A stretch of 64,000 bases of DNA, taken from contig NZ_LDAS01000001.1 in NCBI RefSeq assembly GCF_001020565.1, positions 782,402-846,401 on the forward strand, read 5' to 3'. Below are positions 27,143 through 34,967 of the stretch, piece after piece. The stretch comes from Maribacter thermophilus (GTDB lineage Bacteria > Bacteroidota > Bacteroidia > Flavobacteriales > Flavobacteriaceae). The notes under the pieces were generated by a model. That model was not told the DNA's origin and did not search any database. It saw only the letters and a list, made by a program, of their open reading frames with translations. Both the position numbers and the translations under genes were made by a program. The stretch's first letter is position 1. Each line of letters begins with the position of its first letter.

Positions 27143-29119
27143 ATGAACTTTGATACTTATCAAGTAGATGACCAAACTAAAATAGGGCTCTACAAGGCTA
27201 TGTTAAAGCCCAGACTGATAGAAGAAAAAATGTTGATTCTTCTAAGGCAGGGAAAAATTTCCAAATGGTTCAGTGGTATTGGTCAAGAGGCTATTTCTGT
27301 AGGTGTGGCCAGTGCCTTACAAAAAGATGAGTACATTTTACCTATGCATCGCAACTTAGGGGTTTTTACGACCCGCGATATTCCATTGGTTAGATTGTTC
27401 TCGCAATGGCAGGGAAAAGAAAATGGGTTTACCAATGGACGGGATAGAAGTTTCCATTTCGGAACCCAAGATTATAAGATTGTTGGTATGATATCTCATT
27501 TGGGCCCCCAATTAGGGGTTGCGGATGGTATAGCCTTGGCGCATCTACTTAGAAAGGAGCAAAAAGTAACGGCGGTTTTTACCGGGGAAGGAGGTACCAG
27601 TGAGGGTGATTTTCATGAGGCGTTGAACGTAGCGGCCGTGTGGGGCCTACCGGTTTTGTTCTGTGTAGAAAACAATGGCTACGGACTTTCTACTCCCGTA
27701 AACGAGCAGTTTAAATGTGAGCATATAGCCGATAAGGGTGTTGGATACGGAATAGAATCACATATTATAGATGGAAACAATGTTCTTGAGGTCTATGCCA
27801 AGGTAGATGAACTGTGCCGAGATATCAGGAAAAATCCGAGACCGGTATTGTTGGAGTTTAAGACCTTTCGCATGCGTGGGCATGAAGAAGCGAGTGGAAC
27901 AAAATATGTTCCTAAAGAGCTAATGGAAGAATGGGGCCGTAAGGATCCGTTGGATAATTTCTATAATTATTTATTGGAATCAAAATTGATGGACCCTGAG
28001 GAAGAAGCCGGTTTTAGGGCGGAAATAATACAGGAAATAGAAGAACATCTGCAAGAGGCATTTAATGCGCCCGATATTTCTTATGATCAAAGTAAAGAAA
28101 TAGGTGATGTACACAAATCATTTGATTTTAAAGAAATTAAACCTATCGAAAAAAGAACCAATATACGACTGGTGGATGCTATTTCTGATGGACTTAAAGC
28201 CGCGATGGAGAAGTTTGACGACCTTGTGGTCATGGGGCAAGATGTAGCCGAATATGGAGGAGTCTTTAAGATTACGGACGGTTTTGTCGACCTATTCGGG
28301 AAAGAGCGGGTGCGTAATACCCCCATTTGTGAATCTGCCATTGTCTCCGCGGCCATGGGACTGTCCATAAACGGAATGAAAGCGGTAGTGGAGATGCAAT
28401 TTGCCGATTTTGCCAGTACCGGATTTAATCCGATTGTAAATTATTTGGCAAAAACCCATTACCGATGGGGCGAAAAAGCCGATGTCGTGATTCGTATGCC
28501 ATGTGGAGGAGGAGTGGCAGCCGGACCTTTTCATTCGCAGACCAATGAGGCCTGGTTTACTAAGACACCGGGGTTAAAAGTGGTATATCCCGCCTTTCCG
28601 TCAGATGCAAAGGGATTATTGGCCACGGCCATCGAAGACCCGAATCCTGTACTGTTTTTTGAACATAAGGCACTGTATAGAAGCGTTTATGAAGAGGTGC
28701 CCGTTAATGCCTATAACATACCTTTTGGTAAAGCGAATTTACTTAAGGAAGGAAACGATATAACCGTAGTAAGTTATGGAGCAGGGGTGCATTGGGCCTT
28801 AGATACATTAAAAAAACATAGTCATATAAAAGCGGACCTACTCGATTTACGGACTTTACAGCCCTTGGATATAGAGAGTGTCTACAGGTCGGTAAAAAAA
28901 ACGGGTAAATTGATCATTCTGCAAGAAGATAGCCTTTTTGGGGGTATTGCCAGTGATATTTCCGCTTTGGTGACCGAAAATTGTTTTGAGTTTTTGGACG
29001 GCCCCATTAAGAGGGTCGCCAGTTTGGAGACTCCCATACCTTTTAATTCGGAATTGGAGCAGCACTACTTGCCCAAAACAAGATTTGAACACGATTTGTT
29101 GGATCTATGGGCCTTTTGA
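27143..29119 (+). CDS. Fused alpha/beta E1 component of a 2-oxoacid (branched-chain) dehydrogenase
   Basis: 658 residues joining the thiamine-diphosphate E1 alpha subunit (about 1-320) and the transketolase-like E1 beta subunit (about 345-658). The TPP-binding stretch GEGGTSEGDFHEA ... VENNGYG is present, with Glu in place of the usual second-position Asp. The beta half has EYGGVFKITDGF, RVRNTPICE and FADFASTGFNPI. Bacteroidota use this fusion as the 2-oxoisovalerate dehydrogenase that makes branched acyl-CoA for membrane lipids. E2 and E3 are not in this window. The start MNFDTYQVDD was chosen over an upstream ATG with a hydrophobic extension. Confidence 0.93.
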   Translation: MNFDTYQVDDQTKIGLYKAMLKPRLIEEKMLILLRQGKISKWFSGIGQEAISVGVASALQKDEYILPMHRNLGVFTTRDIPLVRLFSQWQGKENGFTNGRDRSFHFGTQDYKIVGMISHLGPQLGVADGIALAHLLRKEQKVTAVFTGEGGTSEGDFHEALNVAAVWGLPVLFCVENNGYGLSTPVNEQFKCEHIADKGVGYGIESHIIDGNNVLEVYAKVDELCRDIRKNPRPVLLEFKTFRMRGHEEASGTKYVPKELMEEWGRKDPLDNFYNYLLESKLMDPEEEAGFRAEIIQEIEEHLQEAFNAPDISYDQSKEIGDVHKSFDFKEIKPIEKRTNIRLVDAISDGLKAAMEKFDDLVVMGQDVAEYGGVFKITDGFVDLFGKERVRNTPICESAIVSAAMGLSINGMKAVVEMQFADFASTGFNPIVNYLAKTHYRWGEKADVVIRMPCGGGVAAGPFHSQTNEAWFTKTPGLKVVYPAFPSDAKGLLATAIEDPNPVLFFEHKALYRSVYEEVPVNAYNIPFGKANLLKEGNDITVVSYGAGVHWALDTLKKHSHIKADLLDLRTLQPLDIESVYRSVKKTGKLIILQEDSLFGGIASDISALVTENCFEFLDGPIKRVASLETPIPFNSELEQHYLPKTRFEHDLLDLWAF

Positions 29120-29176
29120 CATTACCGTCAATAAATTTTTGAAAAGCGGCTATCCTAATATTTACTTTTTCGGAAC

Positions 29177-29206
29177 TTTGCACGAAACTTGACAAAGTTA
29201 CGTTTG
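29177..29206 (+). promoter_or_regulatory. Bacteroidota-type promoter (TTTG, 18 bases, TACGTTTG)
   Basis: A -33 TTTG (29177-29180) and an exact -7 TACGTTTG (29199-29206) are separated by 18 bases. It would give a leader of about 55 bases for the lipoprotein gene at 29268. Confidence 0.6.
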
Positions 29207-29267
29207 TTAAACACGTCCAAGAATGGAATGTGAAACGTATATAGGAAAATTAAAAAATATCTTTTTT

Positions 29268-29750
29268 ATGAAAAAAGCAGTAGTATTTTTAGGGGCATTA
29301 GCAATTATATTGTCTTCTTGCTCCATATCAAAGGATGCAAGGTCAAAAAGAAACTTACTTAGTGGAACTTGGAGTTTGAACGATGTGTCTTTTGAAAACA
29401 ACACCGGTAATTTTAAGGCAGTTTTATTTAATGATGTAGAAGACATATGTCTAGAAGGAAGCGAATGGTTCTTTAGGGACAATAATAGTACAGGTCGTTA
29501 CACGATAGCCCCATCTACACTTTGTAATGGAGGAGATAGGTATATAAGATGGTCGGTAGTGGAACGTGAGGAAAATTACACCAGCCAGTTACAGTTTAAG
29601 TTTATAGATGAAAAGAACAAGGATATCTCCGGTGGACTTGGGTATCGTTTAAATATAGAGTCGTTGACCGAAAATGCCATGACGCTTAAGTCTAACGTAA
29701 CTGTCGACGGAGAGCCCGTGACCGTTGTTTATAGTTTTACAAAAAAATAA
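29268..29750 (+). CDS. Lipocalin-like lipoprotein
   Basis: 160 residues. A lipoprotein signal ends at LSSC (about Cys18). The body is an all-beta domain with the opening LLSGTWSLNDVSF seen in lipocalin-like Bacteroidota lipoproteins, and ends VVYSFTKK. The ATG at 29268 begins the signal peptide; a frame extension upstream lacks one. It lies 30 bases before an OmpA-family gene and is probably cotranscribed with it, so a structural or binding role at the outer membrane is likely. Confidence 0.72.
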   Translation: MKKAVVFLGALAIILSSCSISKDARSKRNLLSGTWSLNDVSFENNTGNFKAVLFNDVEDICLEGSEWFFRDNNSTGRYTIAPSTLCNGGDRYIRWSVVEREENYTSQLQFKFIDEKNKDISGGLGYRLNIESLTENAMTLKSNVTVDGEPVTVVYSFTKK

Positions 29751-29780
29751 TCACCCCCATAATCATTTAAAAAGTACAAG

Positions 29781-30476
29781 ATGAAATCAAGAATACTGAA
29801 GAATACGAGTTATGTATTGGCTCTTGCCTTGGTAATGAGCTGTAGTACCATTAAAAATGCAAACAAAACACAAAAAGGAGCTGCTATCGGAGCTACAGGT
29901 GGTGCCGTAATAGGAGGTATCATAGGAAATAATGTAGGCGATGGCAACAATACGGCACTGGGTGCTATTTTAGGAGCCGTTGTTGGTGGTGCCGCCGGTG
30001 GATATATCGGTAATAGAATGGACAGGCAAGCCGAAAGGATCGAAGAGGAGATTCCTGGAGCGGAAGTTAAAAGAGTAGGTGAGGGTATCAATGTAACTTT
30101 CAACGAGGATGCCGGTGTCTATTTTGATACCAATAAGTCGGATGTAAAAGGAGCCTCTGCTTCTACATTGAACAAATTGGCCGGTATTTTTAAAGAATAT
30201 CCAAATTCGAATATTTTGGTAGAGGGCCATACCGATAGCGCCGGCTCAGATGAGTATAATATGAACCTTTCGAAACAGCGTGCACAATCTGTCACAGATT
30301 ATTTGATCGCCCAAGGTATTTCACCGACCAGGTTTACGACCAAATGGTATGGCGAAACGCAACCTGTTGGCGATAATTCCACTGCCGAGGGAAAAGCCCA
30401 GAACAGAAGGGTGGAGTTGGCGATCATTGCCAGTGAAGAGCTTAAAGAGGAAGCAATACAGAATACAAAGGGATAA
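29781..30476 (+). CDS. OmpA-family lipoprotein with glycine zipper
   Basis: 231 residues. A lipoprotein signal (VMSCS) is followed by a glycine-zipper membrane-associated region (about 33-75, GAVIGGIIGNN and GGAAGGYIGNR), and a C-terminal OmpA peptidoglycan-binding domain (about 115-220) with the family motif LVEGHTDSAGSDEYN and the arginine pair NRRVEL. It should tether the outer membrane to peptidoglycan, like YiaD. A strong terminator follows. Confidence 0.93.
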   Translation: MKSRILKNTSYVLALALVMSCSTIKNANKTQKGAAIGATGGAVIGGIIGNNVGDGNNTALGAILGAVVGGAAGGYIGNRMDRQAERIEEEIPGAEVKRVGEGINVTFNEDAGVYFDTNKSDVKGASASTLNKLAGIFKEYPNSNILVEGHTDSAGSDEYNMNLSKQRAQSVTDYLIAQGISPTRFTTKWYGETQPVGDNSTAEGKAQNRRVELAIIASEELKEEAIQNTKG

Positions 30477-30497
30477 ATAAACTCCCTTGCTCTAGAA

Positions 30498-30530
30498 ATA
30501 AAATCCCCGCTATATGTGGGGATTTTTTTT
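30498..30530 (+). terminator. Intrinsic terminator after the OmpA-family gene
   Basis: AAATCCCC (30501-30508) pairs with GGGGATTT (30518-30525) and runs into eight T. The remaining gap to 30698 shows no gene. Confidence 0.85.
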
Positions 30531-30697
30531 GTCTGTAAAGCAACCCGAATCTAAAAACATTAAAATAAAGCGGGGTGTATCAGGAGGTTTTTGGGTATGG
30601 AAAGTTACACCTTAAACCTTGTACTTGCCTGCGAATATACTTATGGGTATATTTTTTAATGTAAAAAGATTTTCAGTAATGATAATTGTATAGGGAA

Positions 30698-31636
30698 TTA
30701 TTCTTTTTCTGGAATGAGCAAGGATGCCAAAATACCTGAGATCAACGATACGGAAATTACGGTCAGCGAAACCCATTCCGGTAGTTCCAAATAGTGGGAA
30801 AATAGCATCTTTAGTCCTACAAAGGCCAGAATAACCACAAGACTATAATTTATAAACCTGAATTTTTCCAGCATTCTGGAAATTAAGAAATACATGGAGC
30901 GTAAACCCAATATGGCCAAAATATTGGAACTAAAGACCAAAAATGGATCTGCGGTAATTGCCAGAATGGCCGGAATACTGTCCAACGCAAAAAGGATGTC
31001 CGTCAGTTCTATAACGATCAAGGCTACAAATAGGGGAGTGGCCGCCTTAACGCCCATTTTTCGAACAAAGAAATCGTGTCCGTTAATACTCGTAGTAACA
31101 GGATATACCTTTTTTAGTTGTTTAAAAACAAAAGAATCTTTTGGATTAAAATCGCTGTCATCGCTCTTTAACATTTTAAAGGACGTATAAAGCAAGAATA
31201 CACCAAAAACGTAGATCACCCATTCAAATTTAGTAATCAATGCCACGCCAAAAAGAATCATGAGCGCCCTAAAGACGATGGCTCCTAAAATACCCCAAAA
31301 TAAAACCCTGTGTTGGTAGATAGGTGGTATTCTAAAGGAAGAGAATATTACGGCGATCACAAAAACGTTGTCCACACTTAAGGATAGTTCTATCAAATAG
31401 CCGGTGATGTACTTAAGTACGGCATTGTTGGGCGTTAATCCTGTAGGGTTTTCAACATATCCGTTAGAAAAAAGCCAGTAGATGACACCACTGAAAGCGA
31501 AGGCAATGGTCACCCAAATTACCGTCCATATGCCGGCTTCCTTCGACTTTATAACATGATCGTTCTTATGAAAAACTCCAAGGTCCAGTGCAAGGAAAAC
31601 AAGTACACATGCAACAAAAATTATCCAAACAACCAT
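30698..31636 (-). CDS. TerC family integral membrane protein
   Basis: 312 residues with about nine membrane helices. The two conserved acidic helices are visible: YLIELSLSVDNVFVIAV and VIELTDILFALDSIPAI, which line the ion path. TerC/Alx proteins export manganese or act in metal loading of secreted proteins, and some contribute to tellurite resistance. No ter genes are nearby, and I see no yybP-ykoY-like aptamer in the 290-base upstream gap. The gene stands alone. Confidence 0.92.
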   Translation of the reverse strand: MVVWIIFVACVLVFLALDLGVFHKNDHVIKSKEAGIWTVIWVTIAFAFSGVIYWLFSNGYVENPTGLTPNNAVLKYITGYLIELSLSVDNVFVIAVIFSSFRIPPIYQHRVLFWGILGAIVFRALMILFGVALITKFEWVIYVFGVFLLYTSFKMLKSDDSDFNPKDSFVFKQLKKVYPVTTSINGHDFFVRKMGVKAATPLFVALIVIELTDILFALDSIPAILAITADPFLVFSSNILAILGLRSMYFLISRMLEKFRFINYSLVVILAFVGLKMLFSHYLELPEWVSLTVISVSLISGILASLLIPEKE

Positions 31637-31927
31637 AAAATGCTTTTTATTTAAGCCCCCGAAGGTACTAAATTTCGACGTTTTCTTAAATGATTTTAAT
31701 CAATTCAGGTAACTGGTACTTCAAGAATGTTCTGGATAGGGGAGTGCGGTAGCCTATTTATATATAGGTATAAAAAAGGGGGGTATGAGCAGGGGATTTT
31801 CAGGATGAAAGGATATGGAAAATGGATGAAAGGCATGGTAATATCGATAGAATGCATATCGCTTGGTAAATAGGATGCTTTTTTGAAAAATTGACTAGTT
31901 TTATTGTAGAACACTATTTACGCACGA

Positions 31928-32284
31928 ATGAAAAATAATAACCAATGGGCCATTTTAGGCCTAATGGTCTTGGTATGCGGTATTTTCGGCATGTCGGGAC
32001 AAGAGACGGTCAAAAAAGAGGTAAGGGTAGAGAAGTATACGTTGATGGACAAGTTTGAACCCGAGTATGTGCTACCTGTAGATCAAAGAATTAAGTTAAA
32101 GAAAAATAGGATAGCCCATCAGAGGCATACCAAGCAGATTCTTGATACCTTGGATATTTCGGATAGAAAAAGAAGAAGACTGATAAGGGAGTTAAAAAGA
32201 AGTCCTTTTTCAGAAAAGGTACAACATATAATCACGGCCGAAACCCAATTCGAGGATTCGGCCGATGATATGCTAGAAAATTAA
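31928..32284 (+). CDS. Hypothetical small exported basic protein
   Basis: 118 residues. Signal peptide (1-24, ending GMSGQE), then a basic helical region with KNRIAHQRHTKQILDTL and RKRRRLIRELKRSPF. No family recognised. It is convergent with the HPF gene, 6 bases away. Confidence 0.6.
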   Translation: MKNNNQWAILGLMVLVCGIFGMSGQETVKKEVRVEKYTLMDKFEPEYVLPVDQRIKLKKNRIAHQRHTKQILDTLDISDRKRRRLIRELKRSPFSEKVQHIITAETQFEDSADDMLEN

Positions 32285-32290
32285 AGACTT

Positions 32291-32593
32291 TTAATGTGAT
32301 TGCATTTTAGCTTTTCGCTTCTGAAGCTGTCTGTGCAAGTCGTCAACAGATTCGCTTATAGAGGCTTCGAAACTGCTGTTGCTGGCTTCTGCAAACAATC
32401 TGGGACCCGGTGCGCTTAAGCGAATGTTACAGATCATTCCAGTGTCTGGAGAAGAAGTGTTTTCTTTTTTAAAGAAAACATCCGCCCGTACGATAAAGTC
32501 AAACTTATCCAATAATTTTTCCAGTTTCTTGGCGGCCATAATCTCTAAACGATTACTGGCCTTCACATCGTCATACTCAAAATTGATATTCAT
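32291..32593 (-). CDS. hpf: Ribosome hibernation promoting factor/RaiA family protein (short form)
   Basis: 100 residues covering the single S30AE/HPF domain, from MNINFEYDDVKASNRLE to the basic tail RQLQKRKAKMQSH. These proteins bind the decoding site of the 30S subunit and inactivate or protect ribosomes in stationary phase. The long-form dimerisation domain is absent. It has its own upstream region of about 175 bases. Confidence 0.88.
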   Translation of the reverse strand: MNINFEYDDVKASNRLEIMAAKKLEKLLDKFDFIVRADVFFKKENTSSPDTGMICNIRLSAPGPRLFAEASNSSFEASISESVDDLHRQLQKRKAKMQSH

Positions 32594-32768
32594 AACTTTT
32601 ATTTCTTTAAGATTAAATTACGTAAATCTTTGTACATATCATATGTAAAGAATCAATAAAAATCATTTTCCTAGTTTAAACTTGTGTTAAACATTGAAAA
32701 TGTGATATTTATCAGTTTAAAGTATGACTTATTTTCCGTAATTTAAAGAGGTAAAACTTCAAAACTCT

Positions 32769-33107
32769 ATGGTTATGGAAATTCATGATACACAGTTGGG
32801 CAAAATTGACAAAAAGGCTTGTTTTGTATGGATTGATAGAAGCTATAAAGGGTTGCAGTCGATTAAACAAAAATTGGATTCTTACTTATTTGAGCCCACC
32901 ACATATTCACAATACGAAGAAAAAGAGCAGATTACGGCCAAAATGGAAGCTGTAGAGGAGGGGCATTTGGAGTTGTTGACATTGCTAAAAAGCGGTAAGA
33001 ATATCTTAAAAGATCATTTGACCAAGGTGAGGCACCAGCTGAAAGAAGCCAAAAGATTGGAAGAAAGTATTAATAGGTATATAATGATGACACATTCTAA
33101 GGTGTAG
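32769..33107 (+). CDS. Hypothetical helical protein
   Basis: About 112 residues, mostly charged helix with probable coiled coil (about 50-108, EEGHLELLTLLKSGKNILKD). No signal peptide or known domain. A second ATG at 32775 is equally possible. The gene is followed at once by the broken DUF4251 lipoprotein gene on the same strand. Confidence 0.55.
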   Translation: MVMEIHDTQLGKIDKKACFVWIDRSYKGLQSIKQKLDSYLFEPTTYSQYEEKEQITAKMEAVEEGHLELLTLLKSGKNILKDHLTKVRHQLKEAKRLEESINRYIMMTHSKV

Positions 33108-33130
33108 ATTTCTTTTAATATTTTGTATGT

Positions 33131-33689
33131 ATGAAAACACTTTGCGGTATTTGTATGTTTTTTTTTTCTTGTAGGGTGTTCCAGCAGCTCAAAGGTTGCA
33201 TACACGACATCTGAACTCAATAATTTTAAGGACCTAATAGAAAGTAAATCTTATTCTTTTGGAGCCCACAGTGCGCATCCTATGGTGAGTAATAGCTTAA
33301 ATGCCATATCCAATGCAGGTTTGTTGCCGATAGGAAGTACGGCAGGTAACATTCAATTGACAAAAAAGGGAAATTATCTGAAGATTGAAGGGGATACGGT
33401 TGCTGCTAACTTATCTTATTACGGTGAACGGCAATCTGGTGGTAGCTATGGAAAGGATGCTGGAATTGAGTTTAAGGGTGTTCCTGAGAAGTATGAGGCA
33501 ATTTTTGATTCATCGAACAATGAATACACCGTTAAATTTGAAATTTCGGAGAAATCGGAGAATTATAATGTTGTTTTGACCATGTTTCCAAATCGGAATG
33601 CCAGGCTTTACGTAAACAGTTCGCAACGCAATGCCATCAGTTATACGGGCGATATTGAAGTTATTGCTAGTAACAATCAGGATTTATAA
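33131..33689 (+). pseudogene. DUF4251 lipoprotein gene frameshifted in a ten-T run (decayed or phase-variable)
   Basis: From the ATG at 33131 the frame gives MKTLCGICMFFF, then enters a run of ten T (33158-33167) and ends at a TGA near 33212. Removing one T would give MKTLCGICMFFFLVGCSSSS, a proper lipobox, and continue without a stop through KVAYTTSELNNFKDLIESKS into the DUF4251 domain (LNAISNAGLLPIGSTAGNI, YYGERQSGGSYGKD) to 33689. No in-frame start codon exists before 33282, which would cut the domain. DUF4251 proteins are secreted Bacteroidota proteins of unknown role. The body of the gene is intact, so this may be a reversible slip, a recent mutation or a sequencing error. Confidence 0.8.
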
Positions 33690-33756
33690 GGTTATAAAGA
33701 AGGAAGGTTTAGGTTGTGGACAAACTCATACCAGTGTAGCTACTTAAAAACTCTAT

Positions 33757-34080
33757 TTTACATAATATAAATTATAGTACAGATTGGTATATGTCGTAAA
33801 ACGGCGCATGCTTGCATTTTACATAATTGCAGATATAGCGCCTTTAGGTCTATATCGTCAGCCATTATGTAAAAGCCGTTTTACTGGAATGCTGAAAATA
33901 TCTGTAAGCCATAATTCTATTATGTAAAATATCTCTCACATTTGTAGCTTTTAAGCGAATTACCAACAGGGTCGTCAACCTGTTTAATTTACGCTACAAG
34001 AAAATTTTGCACACAAAAGAAAATGTATTCCAAACTTAGAAATTCCGCAACCCTCACGACAAACCTTTCGTCTGTACTCA
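33757..34080 (+). repeat. Mosaic intergenic repeat, copy A (left island border)
   Basis: Shares with copy C a long stem-loop (33796-33884) and its flanks. With copies B and C it shares a 25-base block at 33969-33993 ending CCTGTTTAATTTACG, and with copy B a trailing part containing AAACCTTTCG (34061-34070). The sequence on to about 34,200 has further hairpin-like AT-rich sequence and no gene. Confidence 0.75.
33796..33884 (+). other. Long conserved stem-loop, copy A
   Basis: Nested arms: GTAAAACGGC (33796-33805) with GCCGTTTTAC (33875-33884); TTTTACATAAT (33817-33827) with ATTATGTAAAA (33864-33874); GATATAG (33832-33838) with CTATATC (33850-33856). The conserved loop is CGCCTTTAGGT. An 11-base bulge lies on the left side only. 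Copy C (49148-49236) shows compensating changes. Confidence 0.8.
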
Positions 34081-34245
34081 TAATTAGTCGTTATGTAAAA
34101 TTACTCATGGGATCTATTGTTTTTCATAGGTATTCGTGAATGCTACGCATTTGCCGCTGCCAAGCGCTCGATTGTTTTTTTAAATCTAATCGATCAGGCA
34201 ATTCATTTTACACACAATTATCCATGGAATTAACATAATTTTAGA

Positions 34246-34273
34246 TTGATGTTATAGATATTTCATAACTTTG
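34246..34273 (+). promoter_or_regulatory. Promoter of the copper-type efflux module
   Basis: A TTG (34246-34248) lies 17 bases before an exact -7 box TAACTTTG (34266-34273). The ATG at 34283 is only 9 bases beyond, so the transcript is probably leaderless or nearly so. Confidence 0.55.
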
Positions 34274-34282
34274 TAACTACTT

Positions 34283-34696
34283 ATGAAACAAGTATTCCAT
34301 AAAATAATGTCTTTAGCAATGGCTTTTGTAGTGTTATTCTCTACAATGTCATTTACTATGAATATGCATTATTGCGGAGATACTTTAGTCGAGACTGCTA
34401 TTTTCCATAAAGCCAAAGGTTGCGGTATGGAAATGGAAAAACCTTCTACTGAAGGATGTGCTATTACCAAGAAAAACTGTTGTAATGATGAACAATTGGT
34501 AGTTGATGGTCAAGACGAACTACAATTACAAGTTGACAAAATTTCTTTTGAACAACAAGTTTTCATTGCCTCATTTGTTTATACCTATATTAACCTTTTT
34601 GAAGGTTTAGATAACAATGTATCTTCTTTTGAAGAATATGAACCACCACTCGTCGTCAGGCAAATCTTCAAGATTGACGAGACTTATTTAATTTGA
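34283..34696 (+). CDS. HYC_CC_PP family protein (small cysteine-rich exported protein)
   Basis: 137 residues. A signal peptide (about 1-25) is followed by the three family motifs that give it its name: HYCG (residues 31-34), NCC (about 72-74) and PPL (about 122-124). It is found beside heavy-metal efflux genes in Bacteroidota and may bind metal through its Cys/Met-rich middle (GCGMEMEK). It is the first gene of the plus-strand metal module, and its counterpart in the other module is the DUF6660-like gene at 48600. Function unknown. Confidence 0.85.
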   Translation: MKQVFHKIMSLAMAFVVLFSTMSFTMNMHYCGDTLVETAIFHKAKGCGMEMEKPSTEGCAITKKNCCNDEQLVVDGQDELQLQVDKISFEQQVFIASFVYTYINLFEGLDNNVSSFEEYEPPLVVRQIFKIDETYLI

Positions 34697-34860
34697 TTTT
34701 TAAACAATAGACTGTGTTATCCTATGGCTTTATGTCATAAGGATAATTTGTTGTATTCGGTGTTTTCTTAATACCGAATGAATTTTAAAATGATTGATAG
34801 TGAATTTGAATTATATTTTCTTTAGATGAAATAGAAAATATAAGCATAGCCAAAGTTACG

Positions 34861-34896
34861 GTTCTATTTTATATTGAAATATAAAGGAAATAGAAA
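34861..34896 (+). other. Stem-loop in the leader of the RND pump gene
   Basis: TTCTATTT (34862-34869) pairs with AAATAGAA (34888-34895), with inner pairing TTTATAT/ATATAAA. It lies about 70 bases before the pump ATG. The preceding bases (CCAAAGTTACG) resemble the opening of the island repeats, so it may be a fourth, degenerate copy. Confidence 0.4.
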
Positions 34897-34967
34897 CGAA
34901 TTCAATCGATTATTTTGAAGGTTATTGGGTATTCTACCAATGTCTAACTGTTTAATAATCAAATCAT

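Noticed and set aside
31705-31914. 69-codon minus-strand open frame upstream of the small basic exported protein
   Set aside because: No signal peptide, conserved motif or spacing that would support translation; it overlaps the probable promoter region.
31637-31927. Manganese riboswitch upstream of the TerC gene
   Set aside because: No yybP-ykoY-like paired structure could be drawn in the gap.
33796-33884. Interpretation as an intrinsic terminator
   Set aside because: The hairpin is far too long, has conserved bulge and loop, and no T run follows it.
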